Origin: Streptomyces endocoffeicus
GTDB lineage: Bacteria; Actinomycetota; Actinomycetes; Streptomycetales; Streptomycetaceae
Direction of reading: 5' to 3'
Length of the DNA stretch: 64,000 nucleotides
Assembly (NCBI RefSeq): GCF_016741935.1
Contig: NZ_JAERRG010000013.1
Coordinates: 124,001-188,000 of the forward strand
Below, in pieces: positions 17,092 to 24,956 of this stretch. Below the pieces are notes generated by a model. The model worked only from the letters and a program-made list of their open reading frames with translations. It was not told where the DNA came from and did not search any database. Position 1 is the stretch's first letter; the number at the start of each line of letters is the position of its first letter. Made by a program: the position numbers and the translations under genes.

Positions 17092-17762
17092 CCAGTTACA
17101 AGATCGCCGTGATCGGTGGCACCGGACCCCAGGGCAGGGGCCTGGCCTACCGGTTCGCCAAGGCAGGCCACACCGTGGTCGTCGGCTCGCGGGCATCGGA
17201 GAGAGCCGAGCAGACGGCAACCGACATCGCGACACGGATCGATGACACCGCACAGATCAGCGGGGCGGACAATGTCACCGCCGCGGGCTCCGCGGATGTC
17301 GTGCTGCTCGCGGTGCCGTACGAGGGTCATGCCGCACTGGTCGAATCACTGTGGGCCCAGTTGGCGGACAAGGTGGTGATCAGCTGTGTGAACCCGATCC
17401 GATTCGACGCGCGTGGCCCCTACGGCCTGCGCGTCGGCGACGGCAGTGCTGCCGAAGAAGCACAGCGCATCGTCACCGACGCCCGCCTGGTGGGCGCGTT
17501 CCATCACTTGTCCGCCGTGAGCCTCTGGAGTGAGGCCGAGCTACTCGATCACGAGGACGTCTTGGTCTGCGGCGACAACAGCCAGGCCACGGACGTGGCC
17601 GTCCACCTGGCACGCGCGATCACCGGCCGAGATGGCATCAACGCCGGCGCGCTGAGACTCGCCCGCCACCTGGAACCGCTTACCGCCACGTTGATCAGCA
17701 TCAACAAGCGCTACAAGATCCGCTCCGGTATACGCATCGTCGGCCTGGAACACAAAGTATGA
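17088..17762 (+). CDS. npdG: NADPH-dependent F420 reductase (F420:NADPH oxidoreductase)
   Basis: A 224-aa FNO/NpdG-type enzyme that moves hydride between NADPH and coenzyme F420. The Rossmann loop is VIGGTGPQGRGLAYRFAKAG, and VVGSRASERA supplies the NADP-phosphate contact. DVVLLAVPYEGH, VISCVNPI and GAFHHLSAVSLW are family landmarks around the F420 pocket. It is coupled by ATGA to the xdhC remnant and ends the operon begun by the F420-type LLM gene at 7788. Pairing of the two in one operon is known from F420-dependent picrate reduction in Rhodococcus and Nocardioides and suggests a dedicated supply of F420H2. Confidence 0.88.
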   Translation: MTSYKIAVIGGTGPQGRGLAYRFAKAGHTVVVGSRASERAEQTATDIATRIDDTAQISGADNVTAAGSADVVLLAVPYEGHAALVESLWAQLADKVVISCVNPIRFDARGPYGLRVGDGSAAEEAQRIVTDARLVGAFHHLSAVSLWSEAELLDHEDVLVCGDNSQATDVAVHLARAITGRDGINAGALRLARHLEPLTATLISINKRYKIRSGIRIVGLEHKV

Positions 17763-17776
17763 CCGCCGTTCAGCCC

Positions 17777-20542
17777 TCATTCCTCCCATTGGTCGAGGAG
17801 AACATCGGCCAGGTCAGTGGTGGGTTCGCCGGCTGCTCCGTCGCGGAGGGCTTGTTCGGCCCAGATGATCTTGCCGCGGGCGGTGTAGCGGGTGCCCCAG
17901 CGCTGGGCGAACTGGGCGACGAGGAACAGGCCGCGGCCGCCCTCGTCGGTGGTGGCCGCCCGGCGCAGGTGCGGGGAGGTGCTGGAGCTGTCGGTCACCT
18001 CGCAGACCAGGGTGTCGTGGTCATACAGCAAGCGGATCCGGATGGGTTGGGTTCCGTAGCGGATGGCGTTGGTGACCAGTTCGCTGACGATCAGCTCGGT
18101 GGTGAAGGCGGCCTGGTCCAGGCCCCAGGTTGCCAGCTGGTGGGCGACGTTGTCGCGCACACGGGAGACGGCCGCCGGAGTGGAGGGCACATCCCAGCCG
18201 GCGACTTGGCTGGGGTCCAGCAGCCGGGTGCGGGCGATGAGCAGGGCGACGTCGTCGGTGGGGCGCTCGGGCAGCAGGAGGTCGAAGACCGTTTGGCAGG
18301 TCTCTTCCGGGGTGAGGTCCGGGTGGGTCAGGGCGTCTTGCAGGAGACCCAGGCCGGTGTCCAGGTCGCGGTGGCGATTATTGATCAGCCCGTCGGTGAA
18401 CAGAGCCAGCCGACTGCCCGCGGGCAGCCGCAGTACAGCGGATTCGAACGGGAGGCTGCCCCCTACGCCCAGGGGCGGGGAGACGGGGGTGTCGGGAAGG
18501 GCGACGGTGCCGTCGGGCAGGGCCAGGGCGGGACCCAGGTGGCCGGCCCGGGCGATGGCGCACACCCCGGAGACCGGGTCGTAGATGGCGTACAGGCAGG
18601 TGGCGCCGGTGATGCCTTCGCTCTCGTCAGCGGCCTCGGAGGTATCGACCTGGGCGACCAGCTCGTCCAGATGGGCCAGCAGCTCGTCCGGGGCCAGGTC
18701 CAGGGCGGAGAAGGTGTGCACGGCGGTACGCAGCCGTCCCATGGTGGCCGCCGCGTGCACCCCGTGCCCGACGACATCACCGACGACCAGAGCCACCCGG
18801 AAGCCCGGCAGCGGGATGACGTCGAACCAGTCTCCGCCGACCCCGGCCTGCGCCGGCAGATACCGGTGGGCAATCTCCACAGCGGACTGTTCCGGCAGCC
18901 CCCGCGGCAGCAGGCTTTGCTGCAGTGTCACGGCCATGGTGTGCTCGCGGGTGTAGCGGCGAGCGTTGTCAACCGCCACTGCCGCCCGCGCGGCCAGCTC
19001 CTTGGCACACGACAGATCTTCCTCATCGAACGCTCCCGTGCTCTCCAGGCGCCAGAAGCTGGCCAGCCCCAGTACCACGCCTCGAGCCCGCAGCGGCACG
19101 GTGATCAGCGTGCGGATGCCGTACTCCAGGACCCGCAGGGCCCGCTCCGGATCATGGGCACGCCAGCCGCCCGCAACGCTCAGATCAGTCTCAAGGATCG
19201 CCTGGCCGCTCGCTACGCTCTCCGCCATCGGTGTGGTGGGCGCGAATCGGATCAGTTCGCCCACCGGGTAGAGCGGCGAGTCCTCACGGATGCGGCTGAC
19301 GGCCGTGCGGTGCATCTCAGTGGTCCTCTCGGGCTCCGCTCCGACCAGCACTGGCTCCGCCAGATCGACAGTGACGACGTCGGCGAAGCGGGGGACCGCC
19401 ACCTCGGCGAGCTCCTCGGCGGTGCGCACCACATCGAGCGTCGTGCCGACTCCCACTCCGGCGTCGTAGAGGAGTTTCAAGCGGTCCCGTGCCGCTTCCG
19501 CCTGGCCGGTCAGGGCCCGCAGCTCGGTGGTGTCCCGCAGCGTAACCGCACTTCCGCCCGGCCCGCCGTAGGGAGCGGTCGGACGTGCGTTCATCGCCAG
19601 CAGACGATCCCCGACCAGGTGCACCTCGTCGGTTGCCGCGCGTTCGGAGATCAGCAACTCGGTCATGCGCGGGTCCAGGCCCAGGCTCGCGACCGGGCGC
19701 CGCTCCGCGTCGTCGGGCAGATCCAGCAGTCTCCGCGCCTCGTCGTTGGCCAGCAATAGCCGCCTGTCGCTGCCGACGATCAGCACCCCCTCCTTCACCG
19801 AATGCAGGACCGCGTCGTGGTGCTCGTACATCCGCGTGATTTCGGCGGGGCCGAGGCCACGGGTCTGACGCAGCAGCCGACGGCTGAGCACGGCCGCTCC
19901 GCCGGTGGTGATGATCACCGCGCTGACGGTTGCGCCCAACAAGACCGGCAAGTCCGCAGTGACCCTCTCGCCGATGTGCCTGATCGTGAATCCTGCGGTG
20001 ACCGCGCCGACCACCGAGCCATCGGGTTCTTTGAGAGGAACGATGAATCGGACCTGAGGGCCGAGAAACCCTGTCTTCTTCTCTCGTACGGTTCGCCCGG
20101 CCAGCACTGGAGCCATGTCGGCAGTGCTGCGCGTGCCGATGCGGTACTTCAGGGGATGCGTCAAGATGATCCCATGACGAGTCAGGACGCTGACGAAGTC
20201 CACGTGGGAGCCCTTCCTGGCCTCCTCGGCCCACGGCTGCAGCACCGCGGACGGATCACGGGACTTCATTGCTTCCACGATTCCCGGAGAGCTGGCAAAG
20301 CCTCGCGCGACAGCGAGTGAGCGAGCGTCGGCCTCGCGGGTATCCGCGCGGTGGATCTCGATCATGAGCGCGACAAAGGCGCCGACGGCCAGCACTACCA
20401 CGACCGCTACCTGGAGTACGAACATCTGACCGACGACGCTGTGGATGCTCAGCGCCGAACGTACACCCATGAGCCGATTGCGGACCGACCTGCCCAACGG
20501 CCGACCACTCGGCGATGGTCCGGGACCTGGAATTCCTGACAT
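17777..20542 (-). CDS. Sensor SpoIIE-type PP2C phosphatase with CitA/DcuS-like sensor, PAS, GAF and HATPase domains
   Basis: A 921-aa membrane regulator. Order: TM1 (about 38-62), extracytoplasmic cache domain (63-197) with HGIILTHPLKYRIG, TM2 (198-220), PAS (about 240-345, HSVKEGVLIVGSDRRLL), GAF (about 350-515), SpoIIE/PP2C phosphatase (GVGGDWFDVIPL, GDVVGHGVHAAATMG, LFTDGL, RPTDDVALL) and a C-terminal anti-sigma-type HATPase (ELIVSELVTNAIRYG, GGRGLFLVAQFA). The N-terminal half resembles CitA/DcuS dicarboxylate sensors. It probably controls an anti-sigma/anti-anti-sigma partner switch, not encoded here. The start is uncertain: no clear ribosome site precedes 20542, and an in-frame ATG at 20470 is possible. 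It is flanked by the heterocycle and glutarate genes, so dicarboxylate sensing is plausible. Confidence 0.85.
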   Translation of the reverse strand: MSGIPGPGPSPSGRPLGRSVRNRLMGVRSALSIHSVVGQMFVLQVAVVVVLAVGAFVALMIEIHRADTREADARSLAVARGFASSPGIVEAMKSRDPSAVLQPWAEEARKGSHVDFVSVLTRHGIILTHPLKYRIGTRSTADMAPVLAGRTVREKKTGFLGPQVRFIVPLKEPDGSVVGAVTAGFTIRHIGERVTADLPVLLGATVSAVIITTGGAAVLSRRLLRQTRGLGPAEITRMYEHHDAVLHSVKEGVLIVGSDRRLLLANDEARRLLDLPDDAERRPVASLGLDPRMTELLISERAATDEVHLVGDRLLAMNARPTAPYGGPGGSAVTLRDTTELRALTGQAEAARDRLKLLYDAGVGVGTTLDVVRTAEELAEVAVPRFADVVTVDLAEPVLVGAEPERTTEMHRTAVSRIREDSPLYPVGELIRFAPTTPMAESVASGQAILETDLSVAGGWRAHDPERALRVLEYGIRTLITVPLRARGVVLGLASFWRLESTGAFDEEDLSCAKELAARAAVAVDNARRYTREHTMAVTLQQSLLPRGLPEQSAVEIAHRYLPAQAGVGGDWFDVIPLPGFRVALVVGDVVGHGVHAAATMGRLRTAVHTFSALDLAPDELLAHLDELVAQVDTSEAADESEGITGATCLYAIYDPVSGVCAIARAGHLGPALALPDGTVALPDTPVSPPLGVGGSLPFESAVLRLPAGSRLALFTDGLINNRHRDLDTGLGLLQDALTHPDLTPEETCQTVFDLLLPERPTDDVALLIARTRLLDPSQVAGWDVPSTPAAVSRVRDNVAHQLATWGLDQAAFTTELIVSELVTNAIRYGTQPIRIRLLYDHDTLVCEVTDSSSTSPHLRRAATTDEGGRGLFLVAQFAQRWGTRYTARGKIIWAEQALRDGAAGEPTTDLADVLLDQWEE

Positions 20543-20601
20543 ATGGTTATTTTACTGATACATAAGGATAGTCGATTGATTTGCGACAGGACCGGCCGGG
20601 C

Positions 20602-20655
20602 TGTGTGCTCGATCGCTTTGGCGAGGATCAGGGTGACGACGGTCCGCAGGCTCAT
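20602..20655 (-). pseudogene. Probable etfB remnant after the 3-hydroxyacyl-CoA dehydrogenase gene
   Basis: An ATG overlapping the dehydrogenase stop (ATGA) begins MSLRTVVTLILAKAIEHT. The first seven residues match the start of the intact EtfB in this window (MSLRIVV), and the rest matches its internal TSLVLAKAVEKT, about 100 residues further on. The simplest reading is an etfB gene with a large in-frame deletion and loss of its 3' part. The frame runs on meaninglessly into the phosphatase gene. The match is short. Confidence 0.42.
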
Positions 20656-21539
20656 CGCCTGCCTCCTTCGTTGTCGTACAGGTAGAAACCGCGCCCCGAC
20701 TTCCGGCCGAGCAAGCGAGCCTCGATCATGCGCATGAGCAGAGGGGGTGTCGCATACAGCGGCTCCTTGTACTCGGCGTACAGGGAGGAGGCGATGGCGC
20801 CGAGGGTGTCGAGCCCGATCAGGTCGGCCAGTCGCAGCGGACCCATCGGGTGCGCACAGCCCAGCACCATGCCGGCGTCGATGTCCTCCGCCGTCGCTGT
20901 GCCGGTTTCGACCATGCGGATGGCGGAGAGCAGGTACGGAACCAGCAGGGCGTTGACGATGAAACCGGCGCGGTCCTGGGCGCGGACGGCCTGCTTCCGC
21001 AGTGCGTCCTGGACGAACTCCGTGCTGCGGGCGATGACATGCGTGCCCGTCAGGAGCGATGGGACGATTTCGACCAGCCCCAGCACTGGAACGGGGTTGA
21101 AGAAGTGGATACCGATGACCTGCTGCGGGCGGGTCGTGGCCATGGCCAGCTTCATGATGGGGATCGAGGAGGTGTTGGACGCCAGGATCGCGTCCTCCCG
21201 TGCCACGATCTTGTCCAGGGTCCCGAACACCGCTGTCTTGAGATGTTCGTCCTCGACGATGGCCTCGATCACCACATCGCGGTCGGCCAGTGCGTCGAGA
21301 TCGCTGGTAACGCGGATGCGGCCGAGGGAGTCGTCACGTTCCTTCTCGCCGATCTTCCCGCTGCGCAAGGCGCGGTCGAGCGAGACCGTGATACGCCGCC
21401 GGCCGGCCGCCGCGGCTTCCGGGCTGACCTCGCGTACCACGACGTCGAGGTGGGCGCGGGCGCAGACCTCGGCGATCCCGGCTCCCATCAGGCCCGAGCC
21501 GACCACGCCGATGCCGCGGATGTCCGGAGGAGAGGTCAT
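20652..21539 (-). CDS. 3-hydroxyacyl-CoA (3-hydroxybutyryl-CoA) dehydrogenase
   Basis: A 295-aa NAD-dependent enzyme of beta-oxidation. The N-terminal Rossmann domain opens with GIGVVGSGLMGAGIAEVCAR. Substrate-side motifs are SNTSSIPIMKLA and IGIHFFNPVPVLGLVEIV, containing the catalytic His. The C-terminal helical domain has LGCAHPMGPLRLADLIGLDT. It would turn 3-hydroxybutyryl-CoA into acetoacetyl-CoA after glutaryl-CoA has been converted to crotonyl-CoA. ATG 21539 has GGAG six bases upstream; a TTG at 21575 overlapping the acyl-CoA dehydrogenase stop is an alternative. It is in one operon with glutaryl-CoA dehydrogenase. No crotonase is present in the window. Confidence 0.9.
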   Translation of the reverse strand: MTSPPDIRGIGVVGSGLMGAGIAEVCARAHLDVVVREVSPEAAAAGRRRITVSLDRALRSGKIGEKERDDSLGRIRVTSDLDALADRDVVIEAIVEDEHLKTAVFGTLDKIVAREDAILASNTSSIPIMKLAMATTRPQQVIGIHFFNPVPVLGLVEIVPSLLTGTHVIARSTEFVQDALRKQAVRAQDRAGFIVNALLVPYLLSAIRMVETGTATAEDIDAGMVLGCAHPMGPLRLADLIGLDTLGAIASSLYAEYKEPLYATPPLLMRMIEARLLGRKSGRGFYLYDNEGGRR

Positions 21540-21571
21540 GGGTGACTCCAATTCGGGGTCCTCATTGACAG

Positions 21572-22747
21572 TCAACGGAAGGCAGGGACCCCGGTGAGGG
21601 CACTGCCGATGACGAGTGTGTGGACCTCACCGGTGCCCTCGTAGGTGAGGACCGACTCGAGGTTGTTGGCGTGGCGGATCACCGGGTACTCCAGGGTGAT
21701 GCCGTTGGCGCCGAGGACGGTGCGGCACTGCCGGGCGATCTCCAGTGCCTCGCGGACGCTGTTGAGCTTGCCGAGACTGATCCGTTCCGGGGTGATCTGG
21801 CCGGAGTCTTTGAGACGTCCCAGATGGAGGGCGAGCAGCATGCCCTTGCCGAGTTCGAGTGTCATGTCGGCCAGCTTCTGCTGGGTGAGCTGGAAGCCGG
21901 CCAGAGGACGGTTGAAGACGGTGCGGTCCGCGGCGTATGCGATCGCGGTCTCCAGGCAGTCCCGGGCGGCACCCAGGGCACCGCAGACGATGCCGAACCG
22001 GGCCTCGTTGAGGCAACCGAGCGGGCCCGAGAGCCCGCGGGCGCCTGGGAGCATCGCGTCGGCGGGCAGGCGGACGTCCTCCAGGACGAGCTCACTCGTC
22101 ACCGAGGCGCGAAGGGAGACCTTGTGCTTGATGTCGTTCGTGGTGAAGCCGGGGGTGCCGGCGGGGACGAGGAAACCACGGACACCGTCGTCGGCGCGGG
22201 CCCAGACGACAGCGACGTCGGCGACCGAGCCGTTGGTGATCCACATCTTGGTGCCGTTGAGGACCCAGTCCGAGCCCTGCCGCTTGGCTTGCGTGCGCAT
22301 GGCGCCCGGATCGGAGCCGGCATCCGGCTCGGTCAGGCCGAAACAGCCGATGAACCGGCCGGCGGCCATTTCGGGCAGCCACTGCCGCTTCTGCTCCTCT
22401 GAGCCGTATTTCCAGATCGCGTACATCGCCAGTGAGCCCTGGACGGAGACGAGGCTGCGCAGGCCGGAGTCGACAGCCTCCAGCTCCAGGCAGGCCAGGC
22501 CGTAGGAGACAGCGCTGGTCCCGGTACAGCCGTAGCCCTGCAGATGCATGCCGAGAACACCCAGCTCACCCAGCTTGTGGGCGAGCTCGCGAGCGGGGAT
22601 GGCGCCCTGCTCGAACCACTCGGCGATATGCGGGCGAAGTTCACGGTCACCCATGGCGCGGACGGTGTCGCGGATGTCGCGTTCCTCTTCGCTGAGAAGA
22701 GTGTCGATTCCGAACAGGTCAAAGGGATGGAGGGGGCGAGTTGCCAT
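21572..22747 (-). CDS. gcdH: Glutaryl-CoA dehydrogenase
   Basis: A 391-aa acyl-CoA dehydrogenase with hallmarks of the glutaryl-CoA group: LQGYGCTGTSAVSYGLACLE, GLRSLVSVQGSLAMYAI, FGLTEPDAGSDPGAM, NGTKMWITNGSVADV and the C-terminal ANGITLEYPVIRHANNLES followed by VLTYEGTGEVHTL, where the Glu of YEGT is the catalytic base. It oxidatively decarboxylates glutaryl-CoA to crotonyl-CoA and CO2, passing electrons to ETF. ATG 22747 follows AGGAGACC. It is divergent from a family III CoA-transferase that could make glutaryl-CoA, and it is followed by a 3-hydroxyacyl-CoA dehydrogenase, forming a compact glutarate module. Confidence 0.92.
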   Translation of the reverse strand: MATRPLHPFDLFGIDTLLSEEERDIRDTVRAMGDRELRPHIAEWFEQGAIPARELAHKLGELGVLGMHLQGYGCTGTSAVSYGLACLELEAVDSGLRSLVSVQGSLAMYAIWKYGSEEQKRQWLPEMAAGRFIGCFGLTEPDAGSDPGAMRTQAKRQGSDWVLNGTKMWITNGSVADVAVVWARADDGVRGFLVPAGTPGFTTNDIKHKVSLRASVTSELVLEDVRLPADAMLPGARGLSGPLGCLNEARFGIVCGALGAARDCLETAIAYAADRTVFNRPLAGFQLTQQKLADMTLELGKGMLLALHLGRLKDSGQITPERISLGKLNSVREALEIARQCRTVLGANGITLEYPVIRHANNLESVLTYEGTGEVHTLVIGSALTGVPAFR

Positions 22748-22802
22748 CGGGGTCTCCTGGCGGCTGACAACAGCACGCGGCTGAGGCTAGTATGTGTATA
22801 TC

Positions 22803-22832
22803 GGATCATGGATTCTGGATCCAATCTGGATC
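22803..22832. promoter_or_regulatory. Cluster of GGATC palindromes in the divergent gcdH/CoA-transferase promoter
   Basis: The short divergent region holds GGATCATGGATTC (22803-22815), a diverged copy of the GntR palindrome at 5574-5586, followed by the perfect palindrome TGGATCCA (22816-22823) and a third GGATC at 22828-22832. The third GntR protein, encoded just past the CoA-transferase, is the obvious candidate binder. Confidence 0.4.
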
Positions 22833-22877
22833 GTAGCTGGACGCCCCATGCTTGCCAAGACGTGAGAGGAAAGCCGC

Positions 22878-24068
22878 ATGCCGTCTGAACACCCGGTGCC
22901 CGAAGCGGCCCTTGAGGGGATTGTCGTGGCCGACTTCGGCCGGGTACTCGCGGCCCCGTATCTGACGATGCTGCTCGCCGACCTTGGCGCCGAGGTCATC
23001 AAGATTGAGCGGCCCGGCAGCGGCGATGACACCCGGGCCTGGGGCCCGCCCTATGCGGACGGGGAAGCGACCTACTTCCTGGGCGTCAACCGCAACAAGC
23101 GCTCTGTCGTCCTGGATCTCACCGACGAGCGGGACCGCCGGACCGCCCAGGAGATCAGCGCCCGTGCGGACGTGCTCGTGGAGAACTTCCGGCCGGGCGC
23201 GATGGCCCGCCTCGGCCTCGGCTATGAGGAGCTTCGGGCGCTCAACCCAGGGTTGGTGTACTGCTCGGTAACTGGGTTCGGTGCGGGCGGAGGCGCTGCG
23301 CTTCCCGGCTACGACCTGCTGGTGCAGGCGATGGGCGGTCTGATGAGCGTGACCGGTGAACCGGACGGCCAAGGCACCAAGGCCGGCGTCGCGCTGGTGG
23401 ATGTCATCACCGGTCTGCACGCGGGGATGGGTGTTCTCGCCGCACTGCGCCATCGGGAGCGCACCGGCGAAGGGCAGCGGGTGGAGGTCTCGCTGCTCAG
23501 CTCCCTTCTGTCAGCGCTGACCAACCAGGCGTCAGCATTCGTGGCCGGCGGCGTGGTACCGCGGGCCATGGGCAACCGTCATCCGTCGATCGCACCTTAC
23601 GAGGTGGTGGAAGCCGAGGACCGTCCGCTGGTGCTCGCCGTGGGCAACGATCGTCAGTTCGCCGCGCTGTGCGCTGAGTTGGGGTTCCCCGAGCTCGCCG
23701 AGGACTCCCGGTTCGCTACGAATCCGGCGCGTGTGGCCCACCGTGGCGAACTCCTCGCCACGCTCGATGGCCCGCTGCGCACGCGGCCTGCCGACGCGTG
23801 GTTCGAGGCGCTCACCGCCGTCGGCGTGCCGTGCGGTCCGATCAACGACCTGGCAGCGGCGTTCGCATTCGCTGACCGTCTGGGCCTTCAGGCCCGGGCC
23901 CGGATCGATGATCCGGCCCGCGACCACTCGGTCGAGCAGGTCGCCAACCCCATCCGCCTCAGCGCGACGCCCGCCGCCTACCGCAGCGCACCGCCGCGTC
24001 TCGGTGAGCACACCGGAGAGGTCATGGCCGAGCTGGGCATTCCGTGCCCCAAGAGCGCCTCGACCTAG
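22878..24068 (+). CDS. CaiB/BaiF family III CoA-transferase
   Basis: A 396-aa family III CoA-transferase. Landmarks are VVADFGRVLAAPYLTMLLAD, GAEVIKIERPGSGDDTRAWG, LGVNRNKRSVVLDL, ADVLVENFRPGAMARLGLGY and YDLLVQAMGGLMSVTG, whose Asp is the family's covalent catalytic residue. ATG 22878 follows AGAGGAAAG. It is divergent from glutaryl-CoA dehydrogenase and followed by a GntR gene. Animal SUGCT and bacterial homologues transfer CoA from succinyl-CoA to glutarate, so glutarate:CoA transfer is the likely job here. Donor and acceptor cannot be read from sequence. Confidence 0.87.
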   Translation: MPSEHPVPEAALEGIVVADFGRVLAAPYLTMLLADLGAEVIKIERPGSGDDTRAWGPPYADGEATYFLGVNRNKRSVVLDLTDERDRRTAQEISARADVLVENFRPGAMARLGLGYEELRALNPGLVYCSVTGFGAGGGAALPGYDLLVQAMGGLMSVTGEPDGQGTKAGVALVDVITGLHAGMGVLAALRHRERTGEGQRVEVSLLSSLLSALTNQASAFVAGGVVPRAMGNRHPSIAPYEVVEAEDRPLVLAVGNDRQFAALCAELGFPELAEDSRFATNPARVAHRGELLATLDGPLRTRPADAWFEALTAVGVPCGPINDLAAAFAFADRLGLQARARIDDPARDHSVEQVANPIRLSATPAAYRSAPPRLGEHTGEVMAELGIPCPKSAST

Positions 24069-24120
24069 GATGAACGCGCCCGGCAGATCCGCTGCCCCGT
24101 CGCTGAGGAGAGCCCACGTC

Positions 24121-24786
24121 ATGAACAGCCCTGTGCGGAGGCGGCGCCCACAGACCGCCCAGCAGTTCGTGCTGGGCGAACTGCGCGGGGCGATCACAAG
24201 TGGGCAGTTGAAGCCGGGCATGCCCATCCGGCAGGACTCGCTCGCCGAGCAGCTCGGTGTCAGTCGTGTCCCCTTGCGCGAGGCACTGAGGATCCTCGAG
24301 GCTGAGGCCTTGGTCGTCCACAAGGCGCACCGCGGCTACTTCGTCGCCGAACTCTCACTGGCCGACCTGCGTGAGGTCTACCGCATCAGGGAGGTCCTGG
24401 AGACGGAAGCCGTGCGGCAGGCATCCGGGCGCCCGGACAAACTGCCCCTCGCGACCCTGGAGACGGCCCAGCACGAGGTCGAAAAGGCAGCCGGCACAGG
24501 GGACGTGTCCGCTATGGCGGCGGCCAACCGCCGCTTCCACTTCGCTCTGTACGAGGCGGCCGGGATGCCGCGCTTGACCCGGCTCATCGCCACACTCTGG
24601 GACGCCACGGACGCATACCGCTCGCTCTACTATGTCGCGGCCGACAACCGTGACCATGTGGTGCGGGAGCACCGCGCGATCCTGGACGCGCTTCGGGGCG
24701 GCGAGACCAACGCGGCAGCGCGCCTTCTTGACGAGCATCGCATGCATGCGATCGAAGCTCTGGAGGACATGCTCCAGCAGGACTGA
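24121..24786 (+). CDS. GntR-family (FCD) transcriptional regulator
   Basis: A 221-aa FCD regulator and third paralogue in the window. The opening RRPQTAQQFVLGELRGAI and the recognition helix LGVSRVPLREALRILEAEA mirror the other two; the FCD domain begins at IREVLETEAVRQ. ATG 24121 has GAGGAG at 24105-24110; an in-frame ATG at 24070, two bases past the CoA-transferase stop, lacks a good site. It probably forms a transcript with the CoA-transferase and may act on the GGATC-rich divergent promoter 1.2 kb upstream. A dicarboxylate or CoA ester effector would suit the context. Confidence 0.88.
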   Translation: MNSPVRRRRPQTAQQFVLGELRGAITSGQLKPGMPIRQDSLAEQLGVSRVPLREALRILEAEALVVHKAHRGYFVAELSLADLREVYRIREVLETEAVRQASGRPDKLPLATLETAQHEVEKAAGTGDVSAMAAANRRFHFALYEAAGMPRLTRLIATLWDATDAYRSLYYVAADNRDHVVREHRAILDALRGGETNAAARLLDEHRMHAIEALEDMLQQD

Positions 24787-24956
24787 CGCTCTGCGACCGC
24801 GTTCCTTCGGGGAGTTCCTGGAGGTAGAAGTCGATGGCGTCCTGGGCGCGGTAGGCGGCGACGGCCGGGTCGGCGACGGATGGCGGGCAACCGAGTCGGC
24901 TCCGTCCGGGCGCGGCCCAGTGGTCCGGGACGGAGTCGACCCATGGTGCGGCGCGG

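Noticed and set aside
17759..19759. A 666-codon open frame on the plus strand
   Set aside because: It is the antisense of the SpoIIE-type phosphatase; the Gly/Gln-rich product has no family features, while the minus strand encodes five recognisable domains.
24787..24956. Possible gene remnant between the third GntR and the amidase
   Set aside because: One minus-strand frame reads AVAAYRAQDAIDFYLQELPE, which looks protein-like, but it has no start and I could not assign a family.
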